Origin: Dehalococcoidia bacterium
GTDB taxonomy: Bacteria > Chloroflexota > Dehalococcoidia > Bin125
DNA length: 64,000 nucleotides
Direction: 5' to 3'
Assembly: GCA_022822855.1 (NCBI GenBank)
Contig: JAJDYG010000006.1
Location: 39,538-103,537, forward strand
Shown piece after piece: positions 44,708 to 53,178 of this stretch. A model generated the notes under the pieces. The model saw only the letters and a program-made list of their open reading frames with translations. It was not told the origin of the DNA and made no database searches. The translations under genes were made by a program, and so were the position numbers. Every line of letters begins with the position of its first letter. Position 1 is the first letter of the stretch.

Positions 44708-46342
44708 TTACTGAGATAGGCGAGCAGTAGGCAGATTGTTGAGACTGTTCAGTGCGGCGCGAGTGACCAGGCGGTCGTCCCATGGTTCGGTTCGGTCGGC
44801 GTAGATCAGGGTCGGCTCAGCGCCCTTGCCGGCGATCAGGACGAGGTCGTCGGGCTGGGCGAGCGACAGTGCTCGCTCGATCGCCCGGCGGCGATCGGGT
44901 TGCTCGTCGAGTGATCGTCCGCCGGACTCGACGAAGTGGCTCGCGATCTCCCTGACCATGTCGACCGGATCTTCTGAGCGTGGATTCTCGTTCGTGATCA
45001 CGGTGTGGTCGGCGTACTGGGCTGCGGCGGCGGCCATGCTGGACTTGCGGATCGGATCACGTTCGCCGGCGACGCCGAAGACGAGGATCAGCCGTCCGCT
45101 GACGTGCGGTTTCAGGGTCTGCAGGGCGAGATCGAGGGCCGGGCCGGTGGCGGCGGCGTCGACGATCACGGTGAACGGTTGGCCTTCGTCAATGGACTCC
45201 ATTCGTCCGGGGACGGGGCGGAGGTCGTTGAGCGCGGCCTGCATCGCGACCGGTCCGACGCCCAGGCTCCAGGCGGCGCCGGCGGCGAGAGCAGCGTTGC
45301 CGAGGTTGTATGCGCCGGGGAGCGGCAGTCGAGCGCCGAGCGCGCCGGCGGGGGTGACAACTCGGATGTCCGAGCCTCGAGCGTCCTGCGACGAGGCGAG
45401 GATGCTGACGTCGGCGGTGGTATCGGGGGTTGCGGTAACGATCGTGGTGCGCTGGTGGTGGGCAGCGGCGATGGTTGCGTTGAGCGGATCGTCGGCTCGG
45501 ACGACGGCGGTCGGCGGAGTGGGGAGCCCCCCTCTGCCTTCGGCATCTCCCCCCGCTTCGCGGGGGGAGAGGGGATGAGCGGTTCCCCCCGTAGCGCGGG
45601 AGGAGAGAATTGACTGGTGAGCATCGAGAGATTGGAAGAGCTTGAGTTTCGCCGCGAGGTATTGCTCTCGCGTTTCGTGGAAATCGAGGTGGTCGTCGGA
45701 GAGCCCGGTGAAGACGGCGACCTGAGCGTTGATCTGGTCGGCTCGGTGAAGCTCGAGGGCGTGGGAGCTGACCTCGAGAACGGCGTGGGTGTCTCCGGCG
45801 GCGACCATCTCGGCGAGCCTGGTCTGAATGAAGTCGGCCTCGGGCGTTGTTTCACCGGTCTCGTTGCGGCTCCACTCGGCTCCGACCTGGAACTCGACCC
45901 CGTTCAGCAGACCGGTCCGGTGTCCGGCGGCGCTGAGCATGGCGTGAGTGAGGTAGGTCGTGGTGGACTTGCCGTCGGTGCCTGTGACTCCGACCACGGT
46001 CAGTTTGCGGGCGGGGTAGTCGTGGAAAGCGGCGGCGATCTGAGGGAGGGCTGCGCGGGTGTCGTCGACGCTGACAAGGGCAATCTCCGGATGATCGTCG
46101 GCGATCGGCTGCCAGAGCTGTCTGCGGTCAGTCTGGACGATGAGCGCGGCGGCGCCGTTCTCGACGGCCGATTGCAGATAGCTGTGGCCGTCGACGGAGA
46201 ATCCGGGGATCGCGACGAACAGACTGTCGCGGGTAACGGCGCGGGAGTCCCGTGTGACGCCGCTGACGAGGGTGTCCAGCAACCGACCGTCATTGGACAG
46301 TGAGATCGAACCGACCACTTCGCGGAGCGCCTTGCTCGTCAT
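44708..46342 (-). CDS. murE: UDP-N-acetylmuramyl-tripeptide synthetase with an in-frame repeat insertion
   Basis: Adds the third amino acid to the peptidoglycan stem peptide. ATP loop GVTGTDGKST at residues 118-127, the SSHALELHR substrate segment, DDHLDFHETREQY, the NLGNAALAAGA hinge and the C-terminal ENPRSEDP. The Arg in that motif, equivalent to DNPR of enzymes using meso-diaminopimelate, favours that substrate. Residues about 245-275 (ATGGTAHPLSPREAGGDAEG onward) come from a family A palindromic repeat inserted between LFQSLDAHQ and VVRADDP, where other MurE proteins have only a short link. The frame is kept on both sides. The gene starts at ATG 46342 and lies 42 bp from rnpB. Confidence 0.93.
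   Translation of the reverse strand: MTSKALREVVGSISLSNDGRLLDTLVSGVTRDSRAVTRDSLFVAIPGFSVDGHSYLQSAVENGAAALIVQTDRRQLWQPIADDHPEIALVSVDDTRAALPQIAAAFHDYPARKLTVVGVTGTDGKSTTTYLTHAMLSAAGHRTGLLNGVEFQVGAEWSRNETGETTPEADFIQTRLAEMVAAGDTHAVLEVSSHALELHRADQINAQVAVFTGLSDDHLDFHETREQYLAAKLKLFQSLDAHQSILSSRATGGTAHPLSPREAGGDAEGRGGLPTPPTAVVRADDPLNATIAAAHHQRTTIVTATPDTTADVSILASSQDARGSDIRVVTPAGALGARLPLPGAYNLGNAALAAGAAWSLGVGPVAMQAALNDLRPVPGRMESIDEGQPFTVIVDAAATGPALDLALQTLKPHVSGRLILVFGVAGERDPIRKSSMAAAAAQYADHTVITNENPRSEDPVDMVREIASHFVESGGRSLDEQPDRRRAIERALSLAQPDDLVLIAGKGAEPTLIYADRTEPWDDRLVTRAALNSLNNLPTARLSQ
45520..45608. repeat. Palindromic repeat family A copy inside murE
   Basis: Same block as at 27949 (CTCTGCCTTCGGCATCTCC then CCCCCGCTTCGCGGGGGG), followed by a second hairpin-like run GTTCCCCCCGTAGCGCGGGA. 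The block lies inside murE, read in frame on the minus strand, and adds about 30 residues. Confidence 0.85.
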
Positions 46343-46384
46343 ACGGTCGCTTTCACTCTGGATCACTCTGGAGTGGCGTGAATT

Positions 46385-46793
46385 GCCAGGCCGCCTGTAA
46401 GCCGGGTTCTGTGCCCAATCCGGCTGATCGCTCAGCGCATCGGGTGGCGGCCATCCATCTGGGACGACGGTTACCCGCCGCCTCGTGCGACCTACCCGGA
46501 GACGGCCCGGGACGAGCCATCGCCTCCCTATTTGGTCTTGCTCCGGGCGGGGCTTGCTCAGCCGGCCGGTCACCCGACCGCTGGTGCGCTCTTACCGCAC
46601 CATCTCACCCTTACCGCCGTGCGCCAGAGAAAAAAACTCGTGGCGAACGGGTAGGCGGTGTGTTTCTGTGCGCTTTCCGTCAGCTCACGCTGCCTGGGAG
46701 TTACCCAGCGCCCTGTCCCGTGGAGCCCGGACTTTCCTCGACCCCCGGCAGGGTCAGACCCGGCCGAAGACCGCGACCGCCCGGCGGCCTGGC
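46385..46793 (-). ncRNA. rnpB: RNase P RNA (bacterial type A)
   Basis: The catalytic RNA for tRNA 5' maturation, about 409 nt. The conserved GAGGAAAGTCCGGGCTCCAC lies about 55 nt from the 5' end. P1 pairs 46783-46793 with 46385-46395 (GCCAGGCCGCC / GGCGGCCTGGC). The 3' part has AGAACCCGGCTTACAGG, the usual rnpB ending, and ACGGGTAAGG-like and GGTGCGGTAAGAG-like core segments lie between. The upstream 186 bp (to rnhA) contain a possible -10 GATAAAG close to the 5' end. Confidence 0.95.
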
Positions 46794-46936
46794 GAGATTC
46801 ACTTTATCGCGGTCGCCGCCGTCTTTGGTTGTGCGTGCCGATGTTGGACGGAAGATCCCCAGCCCCCGACTTGTTCGGGAGCCCGCCCCCCTCCCGGCGA
46901 CTTGAAACCGACTGGCAGCCGCGGAGGGACCGAGCG

Positions 46937-46957
46937 GGTCCCCGAATAAATCGGGGA
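46937..46957. terminator. Hairpin after the RNase HI-like gene
   Basis: GTCCCCGA and TCGGGGAC around a 5-nt AT loop, 23 bp beyond the stop of the minus-strand RNase HI-like gene and before the rnpB promoter region. No T-run follows, so termination is likely but unproven. Confidence 0.5.
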
Positions 46958-46979
46958 CTGGGATGTCGGAGGGTGAGAT

Positions 46980-47378
46980 TCAGCGGCGGTCGAGGGCTTC
47001 GTTGGCCATGGCGTCAGCGCGCTGGTTGAGGTGGCGGCGGACGTGGGTGGGCTGGAAGGAATCGAGCTCGTCGATCAGCGCCGAGAGTTGCTCGTAGAGC
47101 GGCTTGAGCTGCTTGTTCTTGACTCGGTAGCGGCCTTCGAGCTGGCGCACAATGAGTTCGGAGTCGAGGCGCAGTTCCAGCTCCGTCGCGCCTCGCTCGA
47201 GGGCCGCCTCGACGGCGGCGATGGCACCGTGGTACTCGGCCACGTTGTTGGTGGCTCGGCCGATTGGATTGCCCCAGGCGTCGAGTTCCGAACCGTCGGG
47301 ATCGCAGAGGACGGCTCCGTAGGCGGCGGGCCCGGGATTGCCGCGCGACGCGCCATCGGCGTAGGCGATGAGGTGCAT
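46980..47378 (-). CDS. RNase HI family protein
   Basis: 132 residues with the RNase H acidic quartet: Asp in AYADGASRGNPGPAAYG, Glu in NNVAEYHGAI, Asp in ELRLDSELIVRQL, and Asp in NQRADAMANEAL. This compact type, lacking the basic protrusion, resembles the RnhA-like domain often found alone or fused to other enzymes. It cleaves the RNA strand of RNA:DNA hybrids. Whether it is the main cellular RNase H cannot be told. Confidence 0.9.
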   Translation of the reverse strand: MHLIAYADGASRGNPGPAAYGAVLCDPDGSELDAWGNPIGRATNNVAEYHGAIAAVEAALERGATELELRLDSELIVRQLEGRYRVKNKQLKPLYEQLSALIDELDSFQPTHVRRHLNQRADAMANEALDRR

Positions 47379-47421
47379 GAGGGTGAGGTTAGCGGTGCTC
47401 TCGGAGAGAGACGCGTGACGT

Positions 47422-47474
47422 CGGGGAGCCCCCCTCTGTCACTCCGTGACATCTCCACCCGCTTCGCGGGGGAG
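47422..47474. repeat. Palindromic repeat family A copy upstream of the RNase HI-like gene
   Basis: CTCTGTCACTCCGTGACATC stem, then CACCCGCTTCGCGGGGG. Lies in the 167-bp gap between the recombinase-like gene and the RNase HI-like gene, both on the minus strand. Confidence 0.75.
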
Positions 47475-47545
47475 AAAACAGAAATGGGACCAGCACTGCC
47501 CGATGAGCGGGGCCTCGAGTGAATCGGAGACTGGGGATGGGACAG

Positions 47546-49015
47546 TCAGGCCTTGAGCTGGGTGGTGACGGAGTGGTCGAAGACGATGACTCGATCGACG
47601 AGTTGCTCGATCAGGTCTCGTTGCTGGGGGAAGTTGAGGGTTTCCCACTCTTCGCGGATTCGCTGCAGACGCTGGTCTCGGCGGCGGCGACGGTCGGCTT
47701 CTCTGTCCTGGGCCTGGGCTCGGCTCTTGATCGCGGCGAGGTCGGCGCTGGCCGACTCCCATTCGGCGATGATGTCTGCGCCTGCTTCGTGCAGGGCCGA
47801 GGGCGGCGGATCTCCGGCGGCGGCGTCCTCGAGCAATTGGGCGAGCTTGCGGTCGATCGCCCGCAGCCTCGCCTCGGCGGTGGAGACGGCGACCGCTGTC
47901 TCGGCGGCGAGCGCGGTCTCATCCTTGCCGATGTTGAGCACGGCGCTCTCTCCGCCCTGCCGCTCGCCGCGGATGTGGGCGAGGACCTCGGCCTCCAGCT
48001 CGTCGGCGCGACGGGTGTGGTACGCCCCGACCGACTGATTGGTTCGAGCCTCGGACTGGTAGTAGCGGTAGGTCGCGGCGGCCGTTTCGCCGCTGGCCTT
48101 GCGCCACTGCTGGCGTCGGGTGACGCCGATCATCCGGGTCTGGTCTTCACCGCACCAGACCAGTCCGGCGAGCAGGAAATCGGAGGGATGGCTGACTCCG
48201 GTGGCCGTGCGCCGCTGGGCCATCTGCTGCGCGACGGCCTCGAAATCCGGTTCGGAGACGATCGCTTCGTGGTTGCCGGGCACGCTGACGCCGAGCTTGT
48301 CGTAGCGGCCGATGTAGACCGGATTGCGCAGCAGGTCTCGGATCGTGACCATGCTCCAGTTGCGACCGCGCCGGGTCTGGTAGCCCTCTTCGTTCAATCG
48401 CTGCGCGATTCTCCTGATCCCGAGTCCGTCGTGCAGGCAGAGGTTGAAGATCCGGCGGACGACGGTCGCCTCCTGCTCCTCAAGCTCATAGCGGCCGTCG
48501 CCGCCGACCTTGTAGCCGTAGGGCGGACGTCCGATCGCCTGTCCCAGCCGGGCCCGCTCCTGGAGGCGCTCACGACGGCGGTCCGCATCAGTGTCGGGAT
48601 CGCTGTGTACGCGCCAGAGATCGATCAGCGACGACTCATCGATCGGCCCGTCGGAGAGCGACACCAGTTGCACGCCTCGGGCGCGCAACTGGAGGACAGT
48701 GCGCACGGCCTGCGTGGCGTCGTGGCCGAGATTGGCGAAGCTCTGCGTGACAACGAAGGTGAAGCCGCGCGCTTCCTCGTTGAGATGACGGAGGAGTTGG
48801 GTCAGCCCGGCGCGTTCGCGTCCGTGGGAGGTGGCGGCGTCGAGAAACGTCGCGGTCGGCTCGAAGCCGTGCTGCTGGCAGTAGGCGAGGAAGTTGGCGT
48901 TCTGCTCGACCAGCGAGGGGAGCTGTTGGGATGCCGCGGGCGTCGCCGGTCGACCGTCCAGATCGTATCTGGTCGGGTGGTCGACGGGCAGGCTGAGATA
49001 TCCGATGGCTCGCAC
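47546..49015 (-). CDS. Large serine recombinase-like protein with the catalytic residues replaced
   Basis: 489 residues with the full architecture: resolvase domain (1-150), recombinase domain (GQAIGRPPYGYKV ... RNPVYIGRY), a relic zinc ribbon (FLLAGLVWCGED) and a long coiled coil to the C-terminus. In active enzymes the N-terminus reads YxRVS with catalytic Ser; here it is YLSLP, so Arg becomes Ser and Ser becomes Pro. The catalytic DRLxR loop is replaced by ANLGH, losing both Arg. The zinc ribbon keeps one Cys. Yet the frame is unbroken. It is more likely a domesticated DNA-binding protein than an integrase; no att sites or phage genes adjoin it. Confidence 0.8.
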   Translation of the reverse strand: MRAIGYLSLPVDHPTRYDLDGRPATPAASQQLPSLVEQNANFLAYCQQHGFEPTATFLDAATSHGRERAGLTQLLRHLNEEARGFTFVVTQSFANLGHDATQAVRTVLQLRARGVQLVSLSDGPIDESSLIDLWRVHSDPDTDADRRRERLQERARLGQAIGRPPYGYKVGGDGRYELEEQEATVVRRIFNLCLHDGLGIRRIAQRLNEEGYQTRRGRNWSMVTIRDLLRNPVYIGRYDKLGVSVPGNHEAIVSEPDFEAVAQQMAQRRTATGVSHPSDFLLAGLVWCGEDQTRMIGVTRRQQWRKASGETAAATYRYYQSEARTNQSVGAYHTRRADELEAEVLAHIRGERQGGESAVLNIGKDETALAAETAVAVSTAEARLRAIDRKLAQLLEDAAAGDPPPSALHEAGADIIAEWESASADLAAIKSRAQAQDREADRRRRRDQRLQRIREEWETLNFPQQRDLIEQLVDRVIVFDHSVTTQLKA

Positions 49016-49047
49016 AAAACGATGCTATGCCGTCGGGTTCGGCGTGA

Positions 49048-49743
49048 CTAGGTGACGCGCAGCAAGCATCCACAGGATGGGCATTCGACCGCCCGCGATC
49101 CGCGGCGCGCCCTGGTCACGACGATGGTCGGCAGCGTGAGCCGGCACCCGGCGCAAACGCCGCCGGCGACGGTAGCGACGACCTGCGGACGGCGGCGGCG
49201 GTACTGGTCATAGGTGGCCAGATCGTCCTGGCTGAGCCTGTCTCGCAAGACCTCCACCTGGCGGGAGAACTCGTCGACGCGCTCCTGCACGCCATCCCGT
49301 TCGACCTGCAGCTCGGACTGCCGGGCGTTCCAGACGTCGAGCGCGTCGGTCCGCAACTGCTTCAACCAGGCGCCGGCCTCGTGCGCCATCTGCGCGTCGT
49401 AGCTGGCTCGAGTCTCGGCCTCGGCCAGCGGCGGCAACTGCTGGCGCTGGGAATAGAGATCGCGCTGCAGTTCCTCGAGCGTGCGGTGATCGGTGATCGA
49501 GCCGGAGTAGAGGCGGTTGTCAGTGACTTCGATCCGGCGTTGAGCGGTCTGAACGATGGCGTGGGCCTCGCGCACACCCTGATCGGCCTGGCGCGCGGCC
49601 TCTTCCTGGGCTTCGATTTCGGCTTCAAGCTGCTCGATGAACGGCGGATCGGAAATCTGGTCGAGAACGGCCTGGAGTTCCCGCTTGGCCTGATCGCGCT
49701 GGATGTCGATTTCCTGGAGTTGCTGCAGCCCTTCAAGGTCCAT
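49048..49743 (-). CDS. Zinc ribbon and long coiled-coil protein (DUF164/CT398-like)
   Basis: 231 residues. Two long antiparallel helices (about 1-180; LQQLQEIDIQRDQAKREL start, HRTLEELQRDLYSQ middle) and a C-terminal C4 zinc ribbon with CAGC and CPSC pairs. This family is widely conserved with unknown function and is often a neighbour of RNase HI or NIF3-like genes; here the RNase HI-like gene lies one gene away. ATG at 49743 is chosen because the earlier frame is low in protein character. Divergent from yceD, 161 bp away. Confidence 0.85.
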   Translation of the reverse strand: MDLEGLQQLQEIDIQRDQAKRELQAVLDQISDPPFIEQLEAEIEAQEEAARQADQGVREAHAIVQTAQRRIEVTDNRLYSGSITDHRTLEELQRDLYSQRQQLPPLAEAETRASYDAQMAHEAGAWLKQLRTDALDVWNARQSELQVERDGVQERVDEFSRQVEVLRDRLSQDDLATYDQYRRRRPQVVATVAGGVCAGCRLTLPTIVVTRARRGSRAVECPSCGCLLRVT

Positions 49744-49904
49744 GGGTGGGGCTCGTTTTCGTACCTGGGGCCGACGGGGGCCAAGGGGGAAAGCGCCGTT
49801 CGCGATGCTTGATTGATCGAGTGTATGCCTGACGACTGGGATAGCCAACAGCGAACGCTCAGGCGACGAGCCCAGGAAGCGTCCGCTGATAGGCTGACCG
49901 CACC

Positions 49905-50450
49905 ATGACTGCCGAGGGTGGGGCCGCAAGTACGGCGAGTACGCCGGTCCGACGCACGACTTCACTGCTGATCAACGTCTCGACCCTGCTTCAGGAGCCG
50001 ATCGGATCGCTGAGGCGGTTCGACGTTGACCGCGCTCGCGGCGCGGGCCTGAGCGGCGAGGTGAGCGGATCGTTGCGTCTGTTGCGAACCGATCAGTCCG
50101 TGCTGGCGACGGCGTCGCTCAGCACGGCGGTCGGCGATGTCTGCGGCGGCTGCCTGGAAGAGATCGAGCTGCAGCTTGAGTTGAGCTTCGACGAGGAGTT
50201 CTGGCCCGCGATGGACGCCTTCTCCGGCATCGCGATCGAACCTCCGCCGGAGCGCGTGGGGTTTTCTGTCATCGACGGACAGATCGATCTGTCGGAGGCC
50301 GTGCGACAATATGTAGATATGGGACGTCCGATGAGTCCGCGCTGCGGCTCGGATTGCCCGGGACTGGACACAAGCGCGTCAACAGAACCGCCGGTGGACG
50401 CTCGCTGGGCGGCGCTGTCGGCGTTGAAAATTGACTCAGAGGGAGACTGA
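49905..50450 (+). CDS. yceD: YceD/DUF177 protein
   Basis: 181 residues. LLINVSTLLQEPIGSLRRF, the VCGGCLEEIELQLEL central strand (family CxRCL motif with Gly at the Arg place) and EAVRQYVDMGRPMSPRCGSDC C-terminal motif mark DUF177. From general knowledge this protein is linked to 23S rRNA maturation or ribosome assembly and almost always precedes rpmF, as here (4-bp gap). Confidence 0.9.
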   Translation: MTAEGGAASTASTPVRRTTSLLINVSTLLQEPIGSLRRFDVDRARGAGLSGEVSGSLRLLRTDQSVLATASLSTAVGDVCGGCLEEIELQLELSFDEEFWPAMDAFSGIAIEPPPERVGFSVIDGQIDLSEAVRQYVDMGRPMSPRCGSDCPGLDTSASTEPPVDARWAALSALKIDSEGD

Positions 50451-50454
50451 ACCG

Positions 50455-50637
50455 ATGCCACCGCTTCCAAAGCGAAAGTACGCGAAGACTCGACAGCGGC
50501 TGCGCCGCCAGCACCACGCGGTGCAGCGGCCGAAGCTGGTCACCTGCCCCGAGTGCAACGAGACCCACCAGGCCCATCGCATCTGCTGGGCTTGCGGGAA
50601 GTATCGCGGCCGCACGGTGATCGAGCTGGAGGACTAG
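50455..50637 (+). CDS. rpmF: Ribosomal protein L32
   Basis: 60 residues, basic, start MPPLPKRKYAKTRQRLRR. The zinc-binding pairs CPEC and CWAC are intact, so this is the Cys-containing (C+) paralogue that stores zinc. ATG at 50455 with GGGAG upstream is preferred over the TTG at 50431. It ends 2 bp before fabD. Confidence 0.96.
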   Translation: MPPLPKRKYAKTRQRLRRQHHAVQRPKLVTCPECNETHQAHRICWACGKYRGRTVIELED

Positions 50638-50639
50638 CG

Positions 50640-51605
50640 GTGACCGACAGTTCGTCGGAGTCTGCGACCGCCCCAGCAACTGCATGGCTCTTCCCCGGCC
50701 AGGGTGCGCAGGAAGTCGGCATGGGCCGCGATCTGCACGACGCCTTCCCAGAAGCGCGGCAGATCTTCGAGGAGGCGGACGAGGCGCTGGGTCGTTCCCT
50801 TTCGAGCGTGATCTTCGAGGGCCCCGACGAGGTGCTCCGCCAGACGGTCAACACGCAGCCGGGCATTCTGGTCACGTCGCTCGCCGCCTGGCGAGCCGCG
50901 ACCGTCGCCGGACACGAAGCGCTGGACGGCGAGCCGGTCTGCGCGGCGGGACACAGCATGGGCGAGTATTCCGCCCTGGTCGCCGCCGGATCGCTGAGCG
51001 TCTCGGAGGCGGTCCGGCTGGTCGCCAGGCGCGGCGAGCTGATGCAGGCGGCCGGCGAGCAGAATCCCGGAACGCTGGCCGCTGTGCTGGGCATGGCAGA
51101 AGAGGATGTGCAGGCGGTCTGCGAGGAAGCCGGGGCCGAAGTCTGCAACCTGAACGCAACCGGACAGATCGTGATCGGCGGCGCGGTGCCCGCTGTCGAG
51201 CGAGCGGCGGCGCTGGCCGAAGAGCGCGGCGCGCGGCGCGTGGTCATGCTCAACGTCGGCGGCGCGTTTCACACGTCGCTGATGGCGCCCGCGTCCGAGG
51301 CGATGGCCCCGATCATCGGCGAGGCGGAGGTCTCCGATCCGAGGACGCCGGTGATCGGCAACGTCGCGGCCGAGCCGCTGGCCACAGCCGACGATGTCCG
51401 CGCCGACCTGACCGCCCAGATTCGCCGTCCGGTCCGTTGGGAAGACACGGTCAAGAGAATGCACGAGATGGGCGTGACCCGTTACGTCGAGATGGGGCCG
51501 GGCAAGGTTCTGACCGGTCTGGTCCGCACGACGCTGCGTCCGCTCAAGCTGCCGACCTCGCCGACCCTGGTCAACATCAGCGATCGGGAGAGCGTTGGCG
51601 GCTAG
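50640..51605 (+). CDS. fabD: Malonyl-CoA:ACP transacylase
   Basis: Loads malonyl groups on acyl carrier protein for fatty acid synthesis. FPGQGAQEVGMGRDL at the N-terminus, nucleophile Ser in GHSMGEYSALVAAG, the catalytic His in GGAFHTSLM, and the PRTPVIGNVAAEPL motif. GTG at 50640 has GGAGG 7 bp upstream (within the end of rpmF). 321 residues. It overlaps nusB by 11 bp if the TTG start of nusB is right. Confidence 0.95.
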   Translation: MTDSSSESATAPATAWLFPGQGAQEVGMGRDLHDAFPEARQIFEEADEALGRSLSSVIFEGPDEVLRQTVNTQPGILVTSLAAWRAATVAGHEALDGEPVCAAGHSMGEYSALVAAGSLSVSEAVRLVARRGELMQAAGEQNPGTLAAVLGMAEEDVQAVCEEAGAEVCNLNATGQIVIGGAVPAVERAAALAEERGARRVVMLNVGGAFHTSLMAPASEAMAPIIGEAEVSDPRTPVIGNVAAEPLATADDVRADLTAQIRRPVRWEDTVKRMHEMGVTRYVEMGPGKVLTGLVRTTLRPLKLPTSPTLVNISDRESVGG

Positions 51606-52062
51606 CGGCAGACAGCGTTCGATGCCGCGGATCCGTCCCGACGCCGAGGACAACGCCAGGGTGCGCGCCTTCTGCGCGCTGTTCGAGGCCGAGTTCGGCG
51701 TCAGGCCGGCGACAACAGCGCTGCAACGGTCGCACGAAGATGTGCCCATGTCGGAGGACAAGGCGCAGCGCGCGGCAACGCTCGTCGGCGGGGTAATCAG
51801 CCGCCGCGAGGAGCTCGATGCGCTGATCGCGGAGCTGGCCGATCGGTTGCCCTTCGATCAGATCGCGTTGGTGGACTTGACAGTTCTGCGGATTGCGCTG
51901 TTTGAGATGCTCTTCGATAATGGCGCGGTACGCCCGAACACCGCGGCTCGACATGCCGTGTCGCTGGCGAAGCGTTTCGGAGACGATGGCAGTCGACGAT
52001 TCGTGAGCGGCGTCCTGGGCACGGTCACACGGAACCGTCTGCAGGCTGGGACTGCGGAGTAG
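51595..52062 (+). CDS. nusB: Transcription antitermination factor NusB
   Basis: Binds boxA RNA with NusE (S10) in antitermination complexes. All-helical: [18 protein letters not shown], then the [20 protein letters not shown] helix pair and the C-terminal [22 protein letters not shown] motif, which is the family signature. The sequence starts at TTG 51595 (GGGAG upstream) or ATG 51622; N-terminal coding is weak, so the start is uncertain. It sits between fabD and acpP. Confidence 0.9.
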   Translation: MAASGRQRSMPRIRPDAEDNARVRAFCALFEAEFGVRPATTALQRSHEDVPMSEDKAQRAATLVGGVISRREELDALIAELADRLPFDQIALVDLTVLRIALFEMLFDNGAVRPNTAARHAVSLAKRFGDDGSRRFVSGVLGTVTRNRLQAGTAE

Positions 52063-52076
52063 CCGGAGGAAGCAGA

Positions 52077-52334
52077 ATGGCCCTGTTTGATCGAATCAAG
52101 GACATCATCGTCGACCAGCTGTCGGCGGACCCCGACGATGTGAACCCGGAAGCGTCGTTCGTCGACGACCTGGGCGCGGACTCGCTCGACCTGGTCGAGC
52201 TGATCATGTCGTTCGAGGACGAGTTCCGCGACGAAGTGCCCGACCTGGAGATCTCGGACGAGGACGCCGAAGGAATCGGCACGGTGCAGGACGCGATCGA
52301 CTTCCTCGTCTCCAAGGGCGTCTCGGACGACTGA
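52077..52334 (+). CDS. acpP: Acyl carrier protein
   Basis: 85 residues, acidic. The phosphopantetheine Ser36 lies in [13 protein letters not shown]. Helix 3 and end [13 protein letters not shown] are typical. GGAGGAAGCAG before the ATG is a strong ribosome site, as expected for one of the most abundant proteins. It follows nusB by 14 bp. plsX, fabH and fabF are not next to it, so the fab genes are split in this genome. Confidence 0.97.
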   Translation: MALFDRIKDIIVDQLSADPDDVNPEASFVDDLGADSLDLVELIMSFEDEFRDEVPDLEISDEDAEGIGTVQDAIDFLVSKGVSDD

Positions 52335-52394
52335 CGCCAATTCCCCAACTCCGTCATACCCGCGCTTGCCGCAGGTATCTCGTCCCCTTCTCTT

Positions 52395-52465
52395 TTCTCC
52401 CCCCTCTGGGGGGAGATGTCACGGAGTAGCCTGCCCCGCACTTGATGCGGGGACAGAGGGGGGCG
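52395..52465. repeat. Palindromic repeat family A copy, reversed orientation, after acpP
   Basis: CTCCCCCCTCTGGGGGGAG followed by ATGTCACGGAGTAGCCTG and CCCCGCACTTGATGCGGGGA. The GGAGATGTCACGGAG part matches the other copies in reverse. It lies in the 223-bp acpP-tat gap and may terminate the acpP transcript. Nothing else is seen in this gap apart from the presumed tat promoter. Confidence 0.7.
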
Positions 52466-52557
52466 CCCGCTACGCCTCCTCCAAACAGCACCGCCGTTAC
52501 GGTGACCGCGCCCTGCCGAGACGGCGATCCCCCTGTAATCGGGTACGCTGACTGCCG

Positions 52558-53133
52558 ATGAACATCTTTGGCGTCGGTATTCCAGAAATCCTGGTCGTCC
52601 TGCTGCTCGCGGCAGTGATCTTCGGGCCGGGCAAGCTGCCCGAGATCGCGGGTCAGTTCGGCCGCGCGATCCGCGAGCTCCGCGAGTATGCCCGAGACTT
52701 CCGCGACGAGTACCTGACCGATTTCGAAGAGGTCCGCGAGGAGTTGATCGAACAGCGCTTCGAGCTGCAGCAGATCGACGCGGATATCCGAGCCGACCTT
52801 GAACAGGCCGAAGCCGACGTCCGAGGCGCGGTGCGCGACGCCGAAGTGATGACCGAGGAAGCGATCGAGGCGGCGCGAGACGGCGGGACCGCAGAGGCAT
52901 CGACGGCCGGCTCCGCGACGGCGACCGCTGACCGCTCGGACGAGCAGGCAGCGGAGCAGCGGCAGGTCAGGCGCGTGCGACGACGCCGACCCGTCGTCAG
53001 GCCGCGCCGGGTGGCGGCGGCCGCCTCCGCCGGCGGCGATGAGGATGTCGCCGAGACGAGCGAACCGGCACGGCCATCGAACGTGATCTCTCTGAACCGG
53101 CGACGCCGCGAACTCGATCGCGATGCGCAGTAA
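52558..53133 (+). CDS. tatB: Twin-arginine translocation protein TatA/TatB family
   Basis: Single N-terminal membrane helix (PEILVVLLLAAVIFG) followed by the hinge FGPGKLPEIAGQFGRAIREL, then an acidic amphipathic helix and a long disordered basic tail. 191 residues, nearer TatB than TatA in length, but the family members are hard to separate. It partners tatC, 45 bp downstream. A second tatA is not visible in this window. Confidence 0.9.
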   Translation: MNIFGVGIPEILVVLLLAAVIFGPGKLPEIAGQFGRAIRELREYARDFRDEYLTDFEEVREELIEQRFELQQIDADIRADLEQAEADVRGAVRDAEVMTEEAIEAARDGGTAEASTAGSATATADRSDEQAAEQRQVRRVRRRRPVVRPRRVAAAASAGGDEDVAETSEPARPSNVISLNRRRRELDRDAQ

Positions 53134-53178
53134 CCGGTCCGTCATGCTGTTGAACTTCCTGGGTCGGATTGAAGACTG

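Noticed and set aside
47546..49015. Active integrase of a prophage or integrative element
   Set aside because: Catalytic residues are absent and neighbours are housekeeping genes; no structural phage genes or att repeats seen.
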